Source: G963691835 sp963691835 (GTDB lineage: Bacteria; Pseudomonadota; Alphaproteobacteria; Thalassobaculales; Thalassobaculaceae). From it: DNA of 64,000 nucleotides. Numbering within the stretch: position 1 is the stretch's first letter; each line of letters starts with the position of its first letter. The stretch is taken from assembly GCA_963691835.1 (NCBI GenBank), contig OY829383.1:1364001-1428000 (forward strand), read 5' to 3'. The position numbers and the translations under genes are program-made. Below are positions 26,249 through 34,678 of this stretch, piece after piece. Below the pieces are notes generated by a model, which worked only from the letters and a program-made list of their open reading frames with translations, did not search any database and had not been told where the DNA came from.

Positions 26249-26995
26249 TCAGGCGGTGAGTTTGGACATCACGTCCTCAGGAATATCGAAGTTCGCCGAC
26301 ACGCTTTGGACGTCATCATTGTCGTCCAGCACATCCAGAAGCTTGAGCAGGGTTTGAGCCTGGTCTTCGCCGACCGCGACGGTGTTCTGAGGCTTCCAGC
26401 TCAACCCGGCACTTTCCGGGGCGCCAAGACTTTCCTCCAGCGCCTCCCTGACCGTGTTGAAGTCTTCGGGAGCACACGTGATCTCGTGGGCGTCATCGCT
26501 GGATTCGACATTGTCCGCGCCGGCTTCCAGCGCCGCCTCAAACATATCGTCCGCGGAGCCGGTGGCGACCGGATAGATCACCTGTCCGACCCGGTCGAAC
26601 ATAAAACTGACGCTGTTCGTCTCGCCCAAGCTCCCCCCATGCTTTGAAAAGGCGGCGCGGACCTCCGAGGCGGTCCTGTTCCGGTTGTCCGTCAGCGCGT
26701 CGACGATCATCGCAACACCGCCGGGACCGTATCCTTCGTAGCGAATCTCTTCGTAGTTTGCGTCGTCGCCGCCGCCTTCCGCCTTTTTGAGAACGCGTTC
26801 GATGTTGTCCTTGGGCATGTTTGCGGCGCGCGCGGCGGCAATTGCGGTCCGGAGCCGCGGGTTCGCGCTGGGGTCCACGCTTTGCTTGGCGGCGACCTGT
26901 ATCTCTTTGATCAGACGCGTAAATTCCTTCGCCCGCTTCTTATCCTGCGCACCCTTGCGGTGCATGATGTTCTTGAATTGGGAATGCCCTGCCAT
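26249..26995 (-). CDS. yebC: YebC/PmpR family transcriptional/translation factor
   Basis: A 248-residue three-domain protein of the TACO1/YebC family. It starts with the signature Met-Ala-Gly-His-Ser-Gln-Phe-Lys-Asn-Ile, with Arg-Lys-Gly-Ala-Gln-Asp-Lys-Lys-Arg nearby, and has Tyr-Glu-Gly-Tyr-Gly-Pro-Gly-Gly-Val-Ala near 103-112. Family members have been described as transcription regulators and, more recently, as helpers of translation through difficult sequences including proline runs. That is relevant here given the polyproline TolA and OmpA-type proteins nearby. It is the first gene of the long minus-strand run that includes ruvCAB. Confidence 0.95.
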   Translation of the reverse strand: MAGHSQFKNIMHRKGAQDKKRAKEFTRLIKEIQVAAKQSVDPSANPRLRTAIAAARAANMPKDNIERVLKKAEGGGDDANYEEIRYEGYGPGGVAMIVDALTDNRNRTASEVRAAFSKHGGSLGETNSVSFMFDRVGQVIYPVATGSADDMFEAALEAGADNVESSDDAHEITCAPEDFNTVREALEESLGAPESAGLSWKPQNTVAVGEDQAQTLLKLLDVLDDNDDVQSVSANFDIPEDVMSKLTA

Positions 26996-27255
26996 GGCCT
27001 TGGTCCTTTTGGCCGGTTCAGCGCCCGGCTTTTCCAGAATCTGATCTGTTCATATACCAGATCTTGTTGTCGCTTACACCTTAGACGCCAAATCCATCCT
27101 AGGAATCAATTTAGGCCTCTTTTTGACGGGACGCCCAGAGAGGAAGTTCCGCGCCCCCCAGGAAATGCATGGTTACAATAGGCGACTATCTTCTGTTAGA
27201 TTGTTGAAGTTGCATACGTATTAACCACGGGACGCCGTCAAAGAGATCTTCAGAC

Positions 27256-27750
27256 ATGAATGAGGCACGCTTTCAACGACTTTCCGCGCTGATCATCGAC
27301 GATAACCCGAGCATGCGGGAGCTCATTCGCGCCATGCTGGGCGCCTTTGGTGTCACCAACATGATGGATGCCCGTGAGGGCGAGCATGCGATGACCCGCA
27401 TGGAGGACTTCCATTTCGATCTGATCATAACGGATTGGGTCATGGAGCCGATGGACGGTATCGAGTTCACCCGCTGGCTGCGGACGTCGGCCAACAGCCC
27501 GGATCCCTATCTGCCCGTGATCATGGTCACCGGCCATACCGAACAACGGCGTGTCGTCGAGGCCCGGGACGCAGGCGTCAACGAGTTCATCGCGAAGCCA
27601 GCGACCGCAAAGACGCTTTTGCAGAAGATGATCCAGGTGATTGAGCATCCCCGTCCCTACGTCCGGACGCAGAGCTTCTTCGGGCCAGACCGCCGCCGGC
27701 GGTCGGAGCCGTTCAAGGGCGAGGACCGGCGGGCACCGCCTGACGACTAA
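27256..27750 (+). CDS. CheY-like single-domain response regulator
   Basis: A 164-residue receiver-domain protein. Acidic pocket D15/D16, phospho-acceptor D60 (Ile-Ile-Thr-Asp-Trp), switch Thr92 and Lys114 are all present. Residues about 130-164 are an extra Arg/Pro-rich tail with Gly-Pro-Asp-Arg-Arg-Arg-Arg. There is no output domain, so it should act by protein contact or within a phosphorelay. It diverges from yebC across a 260-base intergenic region, and the HPt-like gene follows 70 bases downstream, suggesting a two-gene relay. The chemotaxis or flagellar target is unknown. Confidence 0.9.
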   Translation: MNEARFQRLSALIIDDNPSMRELIRAMLGAFGVTNMMDAREGEHAMTRMEDFHFDLIITDWVMEPMDGIEFTRWLRTSANSPDPYLPVIMVTGHTEQRRVVEARDAGVNEFIAKPATAKTLLQKMIQVIEHPRPYVRTQSFFGPDRRRRSEPFKGEDRRAPPDD

Positions 27751-27820
27751 GAAAAGACCACGCCACGACCGACCCACGCCGCGCGGGACGGCGCAAACAT
27801 AAAAGGCCCCGGGAGGAGCC

Positions 27821-28336
27821 ATGAACGCGAAGGCAGAACAACCCAAAGAGGCGAAGCCGCGTCCAAGCTATCAGGTCGTACATCCGCCCAACAAACTGAA
27901 GGACCTGGTCGGCGGCGCCGCCCGGCTGGACGAGAAGCTCTTGGAGAAGGCGGACGCCGCCGTCGCGGAAGTCATCGACAAGGTCGATCTCGCCGCGGAG
28001 TGTGTCGAGGACCTGAACGCGCTGGCTGAGGCGGCCGCCAATGTGGCCTCGGGCACGGACGTGGTGGCGAATGAACGCCGTATTTTCACGATCATGCACG
28101 ACTTGCGCGGTCGCGGGGCGACGTTCGGATATCCGTTGGTGGCCCGCATCGCCAGCTCGATGAACCGCTACCTGGATTTTGCCGAACCGGCAAAACGGGG
28201 GCACAACGACGCCGAGGTCATCCGGGCTCACGTGGACGCCGTCCGAGCGGTCCTGATGAACAAACTCAAGGGCGACCAGGGCGAGCTGGCGCAGCAGATC
28301 TGCCAAGGTTTCGAGAAGATCACGAAATCAATGTGA
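27821..28336 (+). CDS. HPt-like helical protein
   Basis: A 171-residue, almost entirely helical soluble protein. Residues 92-119 read like a histidine phosphotransfer module: H93-Asp-Leu-Arg-Gly-Arg-Gly, then a Phe-Gly-Tyr turn and an amphipathic helix. This corresponds to the family pattern His-x-Leu-Lys/Arg-Gly. The first 35 residues are basic and Pro-rich. A strong GGGAGGAG ribosome site precedes the ATG. Placement directly after a CheY-like receiver supports a phosphotransfer role; this is inference, and a non-catalytic four-helix bundle remains possible. It is convergent with the caspase gene (22-base gap). Confidence 0.75.
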   Translation: MNAKAEQPKEAKPRPSYQVVHPPNKLKDLVGGAARLDEKLLEKADAAVAEVIDKVDLAAECVEDLNALAEAAANVASGTDVVANERRIFTIMHDLRGRGATFGYPLVARIASSMNRYLDFAEPAKRGHNDAEVIRAHVDAVRAVLMNKLKGDQGELAQQICQGFEKITKSM

Positions 28337-28358
28337 CTGGGCCGCGCCGGCATCAGCG

Positions 28359-30086
28359 TCAGCGCTGGGTCAGCTTGATCTCGATTCTACGGTTACGGCG
28401 GAGGGCGACTTCGCTAGTGCCTTTATCGAACGGCTGGAACTCTCCATATCCTGTGGCTGAAAGGCGGTTCGCCGGAATACCCTGTTTGATCAATATGTTG
28501 ACCACTGAGATGGCTCGCGCGGCGGAGAGATCCCAGTTGCTCTGGAAGAGCGGCGTGTTGATTGGATTATGATCCGTGTGCCCCTCTACCTGAAGAATCC
28601 AGTTTATACTCGGTGGGATCCGGCTGGCGATGTCCGACAACGTACGGGACAGTCCAGCAAGTTGCTTTTGCCCATCCGAACCGATCTCCGCAGAACCGGA
28701 TGCAAACAGGACTTCTGATTGGAAGACGAAGCGATCTCCGACAATACGAATATCCCGACGGCCCTTCAGCACCTCCCTTAGCCGTCCGAAGAACTCCGAG
28801 CGAAACCGAGCTAGCTCTTGGACCTTTGTGGCTAACGCCTGGTTAAGGCGTTTTGACAAAGAGGTGATCTGAACCTGACGTTCCTTATTCTTAGACTCGG
28901 AGGACTCCAGCGCTTTCTGCATGGAGGCAAGCTGCAAGCGGAGCGAGGCAGTCTGGCGGTTCAATAAGGTCACCCGCGCAAGGGCCTCCGCCGAGATCTG
29001 CTGCTCTTCCGTCAATCGACTTTCTGCTTGTGCCAAACTGCGTTGTAGGGACGAGAGCTGATTTTTATGCGCCTTAATCTCGTCATTAGCTAGGCTCCGC
29101 TTTTCCGCTGCTTCCGCAAGCTCGGCTCTAACCGAATCAAGTTTTATCTCAAGCTCCTTTGATCGTACTTTTAATGCGCGATGATCCTCGAGTTCTTCGC
29201 CACGATCCGCTGTTACTGAGGCTAACTCGTTGACCAGCTCTCGAATACGCGTATCCCTTTTCTGTACCTCTTCCATAGCGAGTTGAAGCTTGAGCGATGT
29301 AATCTGCTGATTAAGAGCCGAAACTGTCTGTTCTTGCTCCGGAGACTGGAAAAAAAACTCGCCTGAGATCGAGGTATTTATGAATGGTGTCTGTGCGCGA
29401 TTTGTGGCTATCTGAACCTGGCGAGCGGTCTCTTGAAACACTTTCTGTAGATCCAGCCCAGGTTCTTCCATCGCCTTCAATAGAGCATCCGTGAAGATCC
29501 CATTTTCGCCAGGCACACCGTCCTGTGCGACTTCTCCTGGTCCTGCAGAATACAGGATAGCTGTTCCTCCTACGCCCTTGGGAATTGGCAAGACCTCCAG
29601 CCCCCTGGCGCCGGAACGAACGCGTTTCGGCAATGGATTGTCTCGACACGCGTCGAGAATGAGGATGTTCACATCCGCTCCGGCGCGCTTCATCGTTTCT
29701 AACAGTTCGCTGGCGCGAATTCCCTCGAACCTGAGATCAGCTTCCACTTCAACGTTTGCGTCAGACGGAATCAGCCAGTTTACACCGTCAGCCTGGATGC
29801 CGTGGCCAGCGTAAAAGACTAAAGCCGCTTCGGCCCCAGACGCCTTGGCTTCGAATTCCGCCAGCGCCCGACCGATCTCTTGGCTGCCCGCATCTGTTCG
29901 AACGATTACTTCGAAACCCAATCGCGACAACATACTCGCCATATCGCGTGCATCACGAGCTGCGTTATTCAACTGTGGAAGTGTTTGGTATGTGTCGTTT
30001 CCGATTACTATCGCAACTCGCTTGGCCAGTGCTGAGGAGGGTTGCAGTATAGCAAGAGTAAGAATCAAGAGATGTATCAGCCGCAT
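28359..30086 (-). CDS. exported caspase-family protease fused to coiled coil and OmpA/MotB-like C-terminus
   Basis: A 575-residue protein with a Sec signal (about 1-21, ending Ser-Ala-Leu-Ala-Lys). A C14 caspase domain (about 22-250) has catalytic H95 in Tyr-Ala-Gly-His-Gly and C147 in Asp-Ala-Cys-Arg-Asp. A long coiled coil (about 255-430) and an OmpA-like domain (about 450-575, with Gly-His-Thr-Asp) follow. The last 215 residues are, by eye, roughly 80 percent identical to the end of the adjacent MotB-like protein, including the same final Lys-Leu-Thr-Gln-Arg. The caspase half is visibly more AT-rich than its neighbours. The ATG at 30086 (GGGGAA upstream) is chosen over 30116. It should act in the periplasm, possibly anchored to peptidoglycan; the substrate is unknown. 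Confidence 0.88.
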   Translation of the reverse strand: MRLIHLLILTLAILQPSSALAKRVAIVIGNDTYQTLPQLNNAARDARDMASMLSRLGFEVIVRTDAGSQEIGRALAEFEAKASGAEAALVFYAGHGIQADGVNWLIPSDANVEVEADLRFEGIRASELLETMKRAGADVNILILDACRDNPLPKRVRSGARGLEVLPIPKGVGGTAILYSAGPGEVAQDGVPGENGIFTDALLKAMEEPGLDLQKVFQETARQVQIATNRAQTPFINTSISGEFFFQSPEQEQTVSALNQQITSLKLQLAMEEVQKRDTRIRELVNELASVTADRGEELEDHRALKVRSKELEIKLDSVRAELAEAAEKRSLANDEIKAHKNQLSSLQRSLAQAESRLTEEQQISAEALARVTLLNRQTASLRLQLASMQKALESSESKNKERQVQITSLSKRLNQALATKVQELARFRSEFFGRLREVLKGRRDIRIVGDRFVFQSEVLFASGSAEIGSDGQKQLAGLSRTLSDIASRIPPSINWILQVEGHTDHNPINTPLFQSNWDLSAARAISVVNILIKQGIPANRLSATGYGEFQPFDKGTSEVALRRNRRIEIKLTQR

Positions 30087-30230
30087 GGGATTTTCCCCAA
30101 ATTGGACCTCTCGCAAGTCATATGGCGATCATAACAAGCTTTTCCGGGACACTCATCGAACGAGCTCGGCAAACTTCGAATGAAAACGACCGGCGCACAA
30201 TACCGAAAAGCTCGGATCGCTAGGTAAGCC

Positions 30231-32174
30231 CTAGCGCTGGGTCAGTTTGAGCTCGATCCTCCGGTTGCGGCGGAGGGCGACTTCGCCAGCACCGTCTTCA
30301 AGTGGCTGAAACTCACCGTATCCGGTGGCCGACAGACGGCTGGCGGGTATTCCCTGTTCGATCAGCAGATTAACGACCGATATGGCGCGGGCGGCGGACA
30401 GGTCCCAGTTGCTGCGGAACAACGGCGTGTTGATCGGATTGCGGTCCGTATGCCCCTCCACCTGAAGGATCCAGTTGATGTTGGACGGGATCCGCTGGGA
30501 GATGTCGGCCAGGGTTTGCGCGAGATCGGTAAGCTGTGCCTGTCCCTCCGCCCCGATCTCTGCGGAACCGGAGGCGAACAGGACTTCTGATTGGAAGATG
30601 AACCGGTCACCGACGATCCGGACATCCCGTCGTCCGCTCAGCACTTCGCGCAAACGGCCGAAGAACTCGGACCGGAAACGCGCGAGTTCCTGAACCTTCG
30701 ACGCCAGCGCCTGGTTCAACCGGGATGTCAGCGACGTGATCTGAACCTGCCGCTCCTTGTTCTTGGCTTCTGAGGCCTCCAGCGCCTCTTCAATCGCCGC
30801 CAACTGAAGCCGGAGCGAGGCGATCTGGCTGTTTAGCGCCGTCACCTGGGCTAAAGCCTCCGCCGAAATCCGTTGTTCCTCCGTCAGCCGGTTCTCGGTC
30901 CGGGTCGCGTTGAGCGTCAATTCCTCAAGACGCAGATCCCGTTCCTTGATCTCTTCTTGGGCCAGCAGTGTCCGCTCCGTCTCCTCGTCAATTTCGGCCT
31001 GGAGCGCTTTCGAGACATCCCGTTCCTCCGCAAGAAGAAGGAGCGTCTCATCCAAAGACCGTTGCCGCGTCTCGGCTTCAGCCTCAAGGGTCTCGACCGA
31101 CTGCTTCTCACCGGCCAGTTCAGCCATTAGATCGGTGATCCGTTGTGTGGCCGCCCCCACCTCGGTCTCAAACGCCTGGACCTGCCGTTCCGTCTTGGCT
31201 TGCTGGTCCTGAAGCGCTTCCAAGGCAGCCAGCAACTCCGCGGTTCTGTCCTCGGCGGTTCGCCGACCGGCCTGCTCCTCGTCCCGTGACGCGGTCATTG
31301 CCGCCAAGCGGTCGACTAAAGCGTCTGCCCTGCTTCGGGCTGCCTCCCGTTCCGCTTCCGTCTTGGCGAGATCCGCGGCAAGCGTGTTGGCCTCCGACAG
31401 CGCCCTCTCCCGCTCGGCTTCCGTCGTCGCCAAGACTGTGTCCAGATCCTCCACCTCGTCGAGCAACCGCTCGACCCGGTTCTCCAGCAGGGTGCGGGCC
31501 GCCAGAAGCCGGGCGATGTCGCCCTCAAGACCTTTCCGGGTCTCCTTCAGCGCGGCAAGATCCCGCCGCAGCCGTTCAATATCCGCCAGTTGAAGCTTGA
31601 TGGTCTCCCGGTTCGCATCGATGACACGGATCGCGTCCTGAAGCCCAATGGTCACCTCGTCCCGGTCCGCCTCAACCAAACGCGCTTCTTCCTCGACGGC
31701 GTTGAGTTTGGCCAAGAGAGCGTCGCGTTCGGCGATGACTTGCAGAATCCGCTCATCCCGACCCAGTTTCCCACCTTCGAGCTCGCTGATCCGGCGGCGG
31801 AGGGCTTCACTCTCCGACAGGGTCGTTGCCAGCCGGTCTTCCAGACGATCCCGCTGGCCGAGCACCTGGTCGAGTTGTGCCTGAAGGGTGTCACGCGCGG
31901 CGATGGAACTGTTCAGCTCCGTCGAGAGCTGCGCCACATTGAGACGCAGTTCCGCCGTACTTTCCCGCTCAAGGGACAGAAGATCACTTAACTCCGAGAC
32001 CTGCTTCTGGAGTTGCAACAGTGCTGCGTCCCGCCCCGACAAAGCCTGGGTCAGATAGAACTGGCTGACGATGAAGACCATCAGCACAAAGATAATCACC
32101 ATCAGGAGCGTCGCGAGAACGTCGACGAAACCCGGCCAGATGTCTGTTTCGCGATGGCGGAGCGGCGCTGCCAT
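30231..32174 (-). CDS. MotB-like membrane protein with long coiled coil and OmpA domain
   Basis: A 647-residue protein. A short cytoplasmic N-terminus with Asp-Ile-Trp-Pro-Gly-Phe-Val-Asp precedes a single transmembrane helix (about 19-42), the MotB/ExbD arrangement in which the membrane-proximal Asp (D18) carries protons. Residues about 45-500 form a very long Glu/Arg/Leu-rich coiled coil. Residues about 520-647 are an OmpA-like peptidoglycan-binding domain (Gly-His-Thr-Asp-Arg-Asn, Arg-Arg-Asn-Arg-Arg-Ile). It is 20 bases after the MotA-like gene. It probably forms a proton-driven stator-like complex that is neither flagellar nor Tol; its task is unknown. Its tail is duplicated in the caspase gene. 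Confidence 0.88.
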   Translation of the reverse strand: MAAPLRHRETDIWPGFVDVLATLLMVIIFVLMVFIVSQFYLTQALSGRDAALLQLQKQVSELSDLLSLERESTAELRLNVAQLSTELNSSIAARDTLQAQLDQVLGQRDRLEDRLATTLSESEALRRRISELEGGKLGRDERILQVIAERDALLAKLNAVEEEARLVEADRDEVTIGLQDAIRVIDANRETIKLQLADIERLRRDLAALKETRKGLEGDIARLLAARTLLENRVERLLDEVEDLDTVLATTEAERERALSEANTLAADLAKTEAEREAARSRADALVDRLAAMTASRDEEQAGRRTAEDRTAELLAALEALQDQQAKTERQVQAFETEVGAATQRITDLMAELAGEKQSVETLEAEAETRQRSLDETLLLLAEERDVSKALQAEIDEETERTLLAQEEIKERDLRLEELTLNATRTENRLTEEQRISAEALAQVTALNSQIASLRLQLAAIEEALEASEAKNKERQVQITSLTSRLNQALASKVQELARFRSEFFGRLREVLSGRRDVRIVGDRFIFQSEVLFASGSAEIGAEGQAQLTDLAQTLADISQRIPSNINWILQVEGHTDRNPINTPLFRSNWDLSAARAISVVNLLIEQGIPASRLSATGYGEFQPLEDGAGEVALRRNRRIELKLTQR

Positions 32175-32194
32175 GGCCTCTTTCGGGTTCGGGT

Positions 32195-33331
32195 TTAGCG
32201 CTCTTCTTCGGCAAGCGCGGCGATGGTCCGCGCCACAAGCCGGATCTCATGGCGAAGCTCTTCGACCGCCTGGGACCGGCCGGCCGCGGAGTCCTCGACC
32301 ATGCGGGCCATATAGGCTTCGATGTTTCGAAGATGGGACCGCGCGATTTCATCCCGGCCACTGGCGGCACCGGCGTCGGCCAGTCTTTGCAGCACGGGCC
32401 TGAGTTCGAGCTGAGTCTCGCCAATCCGCATCAGCAGCTCCTGCTCATTCATCATGCGCTCGGCGATGACGGTCAGCTTGTCGTTCAGCGCGATGATGTT
32501 GTTGTTCACGCCCCGCCGCTCATCCTCGCTGCGGCCGATGATCCGCTGCAGCTTGTCCAAGCTCTCCGCCGTTTGTTCCAGCAGCGCGGCCTGATAGGCA
32601 CCGGCGGACATCTCACCTTCAGCGATCGCCGCACCGCTCGACAGCCGTGTCAGGCTCGACAGCCACTCCTCGAGGTCGTTGTAGAAGCGGTTCTGGGCTT
32701 GGCCGAGTTGAAGATCCAGGAACCCGAGCACGAGAGATCCGCTCAACCCGAACAATGACGAGCTGAAAGCGGTCGCCATACCGGATAGCGGCGACTCAAG
32801 CCCTGCCTTGAGGTCGCCAAAGACAGCGCCCAGATCCCCGGTCCCGATCGACAGGCTGCCGATTACCCCGCCGACGGCGGAGACCGTTTCGAGAAGCCCC
32901 CAAAAGGTTCCGAGAAGCCCAAGGAAGATCAGCAAGCCGATCAGGTAGCGCGAGATATCTCTCGCTTCGCCCAACCGGGCGCTGATGCTGTCGAGCAGCG
33001 ACCTCAAAGACATCGTCGACAGGCTGACGCCCCGCTCCCGGCGTTCGCCAAGCAGGGTCGCGACGGGCCCGAGAAGGGCGGGAGGATCCTGAACCGACAT
33101 TCCGGGGCCCCCGGCCCGGTATGCCTCGATCCACCGGACCTCCGGCCCCAGGGACGCGACCTGACGGAAGATGTAGATGATCCCGACGAACAGGCCACCG
33201 AGGATCATGCCGTTCATGGCGGGATTGGCGAAAAAGGCATCCCGCAAGGGGATGAAGAGCAGCCCGACTGCCGCCGCGACGATGACCAGAAAAATGATCA
33301 TGCGCAGCAGGAAACGACGAGGTCTTGTCAC
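32195..33331 (-). CDS. MotA/TolQ/ExbB-family proton channel protein
   Basis: A 378-residue inner-membrane protein. Two N-terminal helices (about 8-30 and 39-57), a cytoplasmic loop, and two further helices (about 130-150 and 175-200) are followed by a cytoplasmic helical C-terminus (about 215-378) ending in Glu/Arg-rich sequence. The segment Gly-Leu-Leu-Gly-Thr-Phe-Trp-Gly-Leu matches the pore helix of MotA/ExbB proteins. The start is a GTG. With the MotB-like gene it forms a two-component proton channel. The long C-tail recalls ZorA of Zorya defence, but no ZorC/D/E-like gene is present, so that label is not supported. Confidence 0.87.
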   Translation of the reverse strand: MTRPRRFLLRMIIFLVIVAAAVGLLFIPLRDAFFANPAMNGMILGGLFVGIIYIFRQVASLGPEVRWIEAYRAGGPGMSVQDPPALLGPVATLLGERRERGVSLSTMSLRSLLDSISARLGEARDISRYLIGLLIFLGLLGTFWGLLETVSAVGGVIGSLSIGTGDLGAVFGDLKAGLESPLSGMATAFSSSLFGLSGSLVLGFLDLQLGQAQNRFYNDLEEWLSSLTRLSSGAAIAEGEMSAGAYQAALLEQTAESLDKLQRIIGRSEDERRGVNNNIIALNDKLTVIAERMMNEQELLMRIGETQLELRPVLQRLADAGAASGRDEIARSHLRNIEAYMARMVEDSAAGRSQAVEELRHEIRLVARTIAALAEEER

Positions 33332-33419
33332 GTCCGCTCTCTCACGTTGAGGGTCCTAAGACAGTCATCGGACCGGAGTTGGGCTAAAATTCGGCAGGCC
33401 TTGCGAATAGGCGGTCGGC

Positions 33420-34562
33420 TCACGGTGTTACGACGATGACATCGACCCGGTCCCCGGTTCCGGACGGGACTTGAGCGCCCAAAGCCCGAACGGCCATACG
33501 CGTGCTCTGCACACCCTCAAACATCAGGAACTTCCGAACCACCAACGCCCGTTCCAAGGACAGCCGGCGGGCGGCGCTGGCGCTGCCACCGGTTTCCGAC
33601 GCATACGCGAGAAGACGGACCTGGAGGCTGTTGTCTCCCTTGATCCTGGGCAGAAGCGCCTTGAGCTGCTCCCGACCGGAATCGTCAAGATCCGCACCGC
33701 CACTGGGAAAGACGACGGATACGTCGACTCCGTCCGGCGCAGACACTCTCGGCGCCGGTGTGGATTCGGGTGCAGGGGGTCTGGCCGCGATCGTGACGGG
33801 CGCACTTTCGGCCGGCGCGGCAGGTGCGGTGGCCGCAGGGGCAGGGGCAGGGGTTGGCGGGGGGGCCACCGCAGGCGCGGGCGGAGGAGCGGCCGCGGCA
33901 GGAGGTGCAGGCGGCGTGGCAGCTGCCATGCTGCCGCTGTCGGACGACGACGCCATGGTGTCGATCTTTGGCGCCGGCGGCGGAGCGACGGACGGCACGG
34001 GAGCGGGCCTCTGAACCGACGGCGGCGGCGGGGCTATGACAGGTGCGGAGGCAATGGCGGGCGCGGGCGGCAACCGGGTGGGCGCCGTCGGTGCAGGCGG
34101 CGCTACAGCGGCCGGAACAGGTGGCGGAGCCGAGGGGGTTACGGGCCGGATCACGGGGCGGGGTGCTGTCATAGCCGGCGCCGGCGCCGCGGACCCGAAC
34201 CGGGGCGGTGGTGCCGGGCGCGGAAGAGGGGCCGGGAGCTGACCAGCCGGAGCGGCCTGATTCCGAAGAACCGGGCTGAGCGAGTTGGACCGGAGCCGAC
34301 CCAACTCTCCGGGCAACGGCAGCGGCGTACCGCCCAACGCATAGATAGACCGAATGTCGTCCTGAAGAATGCTGGGAACCGTTGGAGAGGGGCCGAGACC
34401 GAGAATTACGTCCTCGTTCACCTGAACGCCGTCGAGAAACGATCCGCCCTCATAGGTGATCCCTTGCGCGGACGCCGGACCGATCGCTGCGGCAAGCAGC
34501 AGTGTCGCCGTTGTGGAGAGGCCAGAGGCCCACCGGAAGCACGCACCGTACCGACGTTTCAT
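33420..34562 (-). CDS. exported Pro/Ala-rich protein with OmpA-like C-terminus
   Basis: A 380-residue protein. The signal peptide (about 10-32, ending Ala-Ser-Ala-Gln) precedes a 60-residue segment, a very Pro/Ala-rich central region (about 100-260, many Pro-Pro-Pro), and an OmpA-like domain (about 275-380; Ser-Leu-Glu-Arg-Ala-Leu-Val-Val-Arg). Probably a periplasmic or outer-membrane-linked partner of the MotA/B-like proteins encoded just downstream (88-base gap). The ATG at 34562 has GTGGGG upstream; an ATG at 34580 is also possible. The polyproline stretches suggest EF-P dependence, and efp is two genes upstream on the same strand. Confidence 0.78.
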   Translation of the reverse strand: MKRRYGACFRWASGLSTTATLLLAAAIGPASAQGITYEGGSFLDGVQVNEDVILGLGPSPTVPSILQDDIRSIYALGGTPLPLPGELGRLRSNSLSPVLRNQAAPAGQLPAPLPRPAPPPRFGSAAPAPAMTAPRPVIRPVTPSAPPPVPAAVAPPAPTAPTRLPPAPAIASAPVIAPPPPSVQRPAPVPSVAPPPAPKIDTMASSSDSGSMAAATPPAPPAAAAPPPAPAVAPPPTPAPAPAATAPAAPAESAPVTIAARPPAPESTPAPRVSAPDGVDVSVVFPSGGADLDDSGREQLKALLPRIKGDNSLQVRLLAYASETGGSASAARRLSLERALVVRKFLMFEGVQSTRMAVRALGAQVPSGTGDRVDVIVVTP

Positions 34563-34678
34563 CGACCCCACTTTCAACATATTCGCCCGCGCCAAACACT
34601 AGCCCAAGGGGCCGCAGGCGACAACCGAGCCCAGGTCGCGGACGGCGGTCAGATCACACCAATCCGGCTTAGGGGGGA

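Noticed and set aside
28359..33331. Zorya-type defence system
   Set aside because: MotA/MotB-like genes and a long MotA tail recall ZorA/ZorB, but no ZorC, ZorD or ZorE gene is present, and the proteins carry OmpA domains and Pro-rich partners typical of envelope machines.
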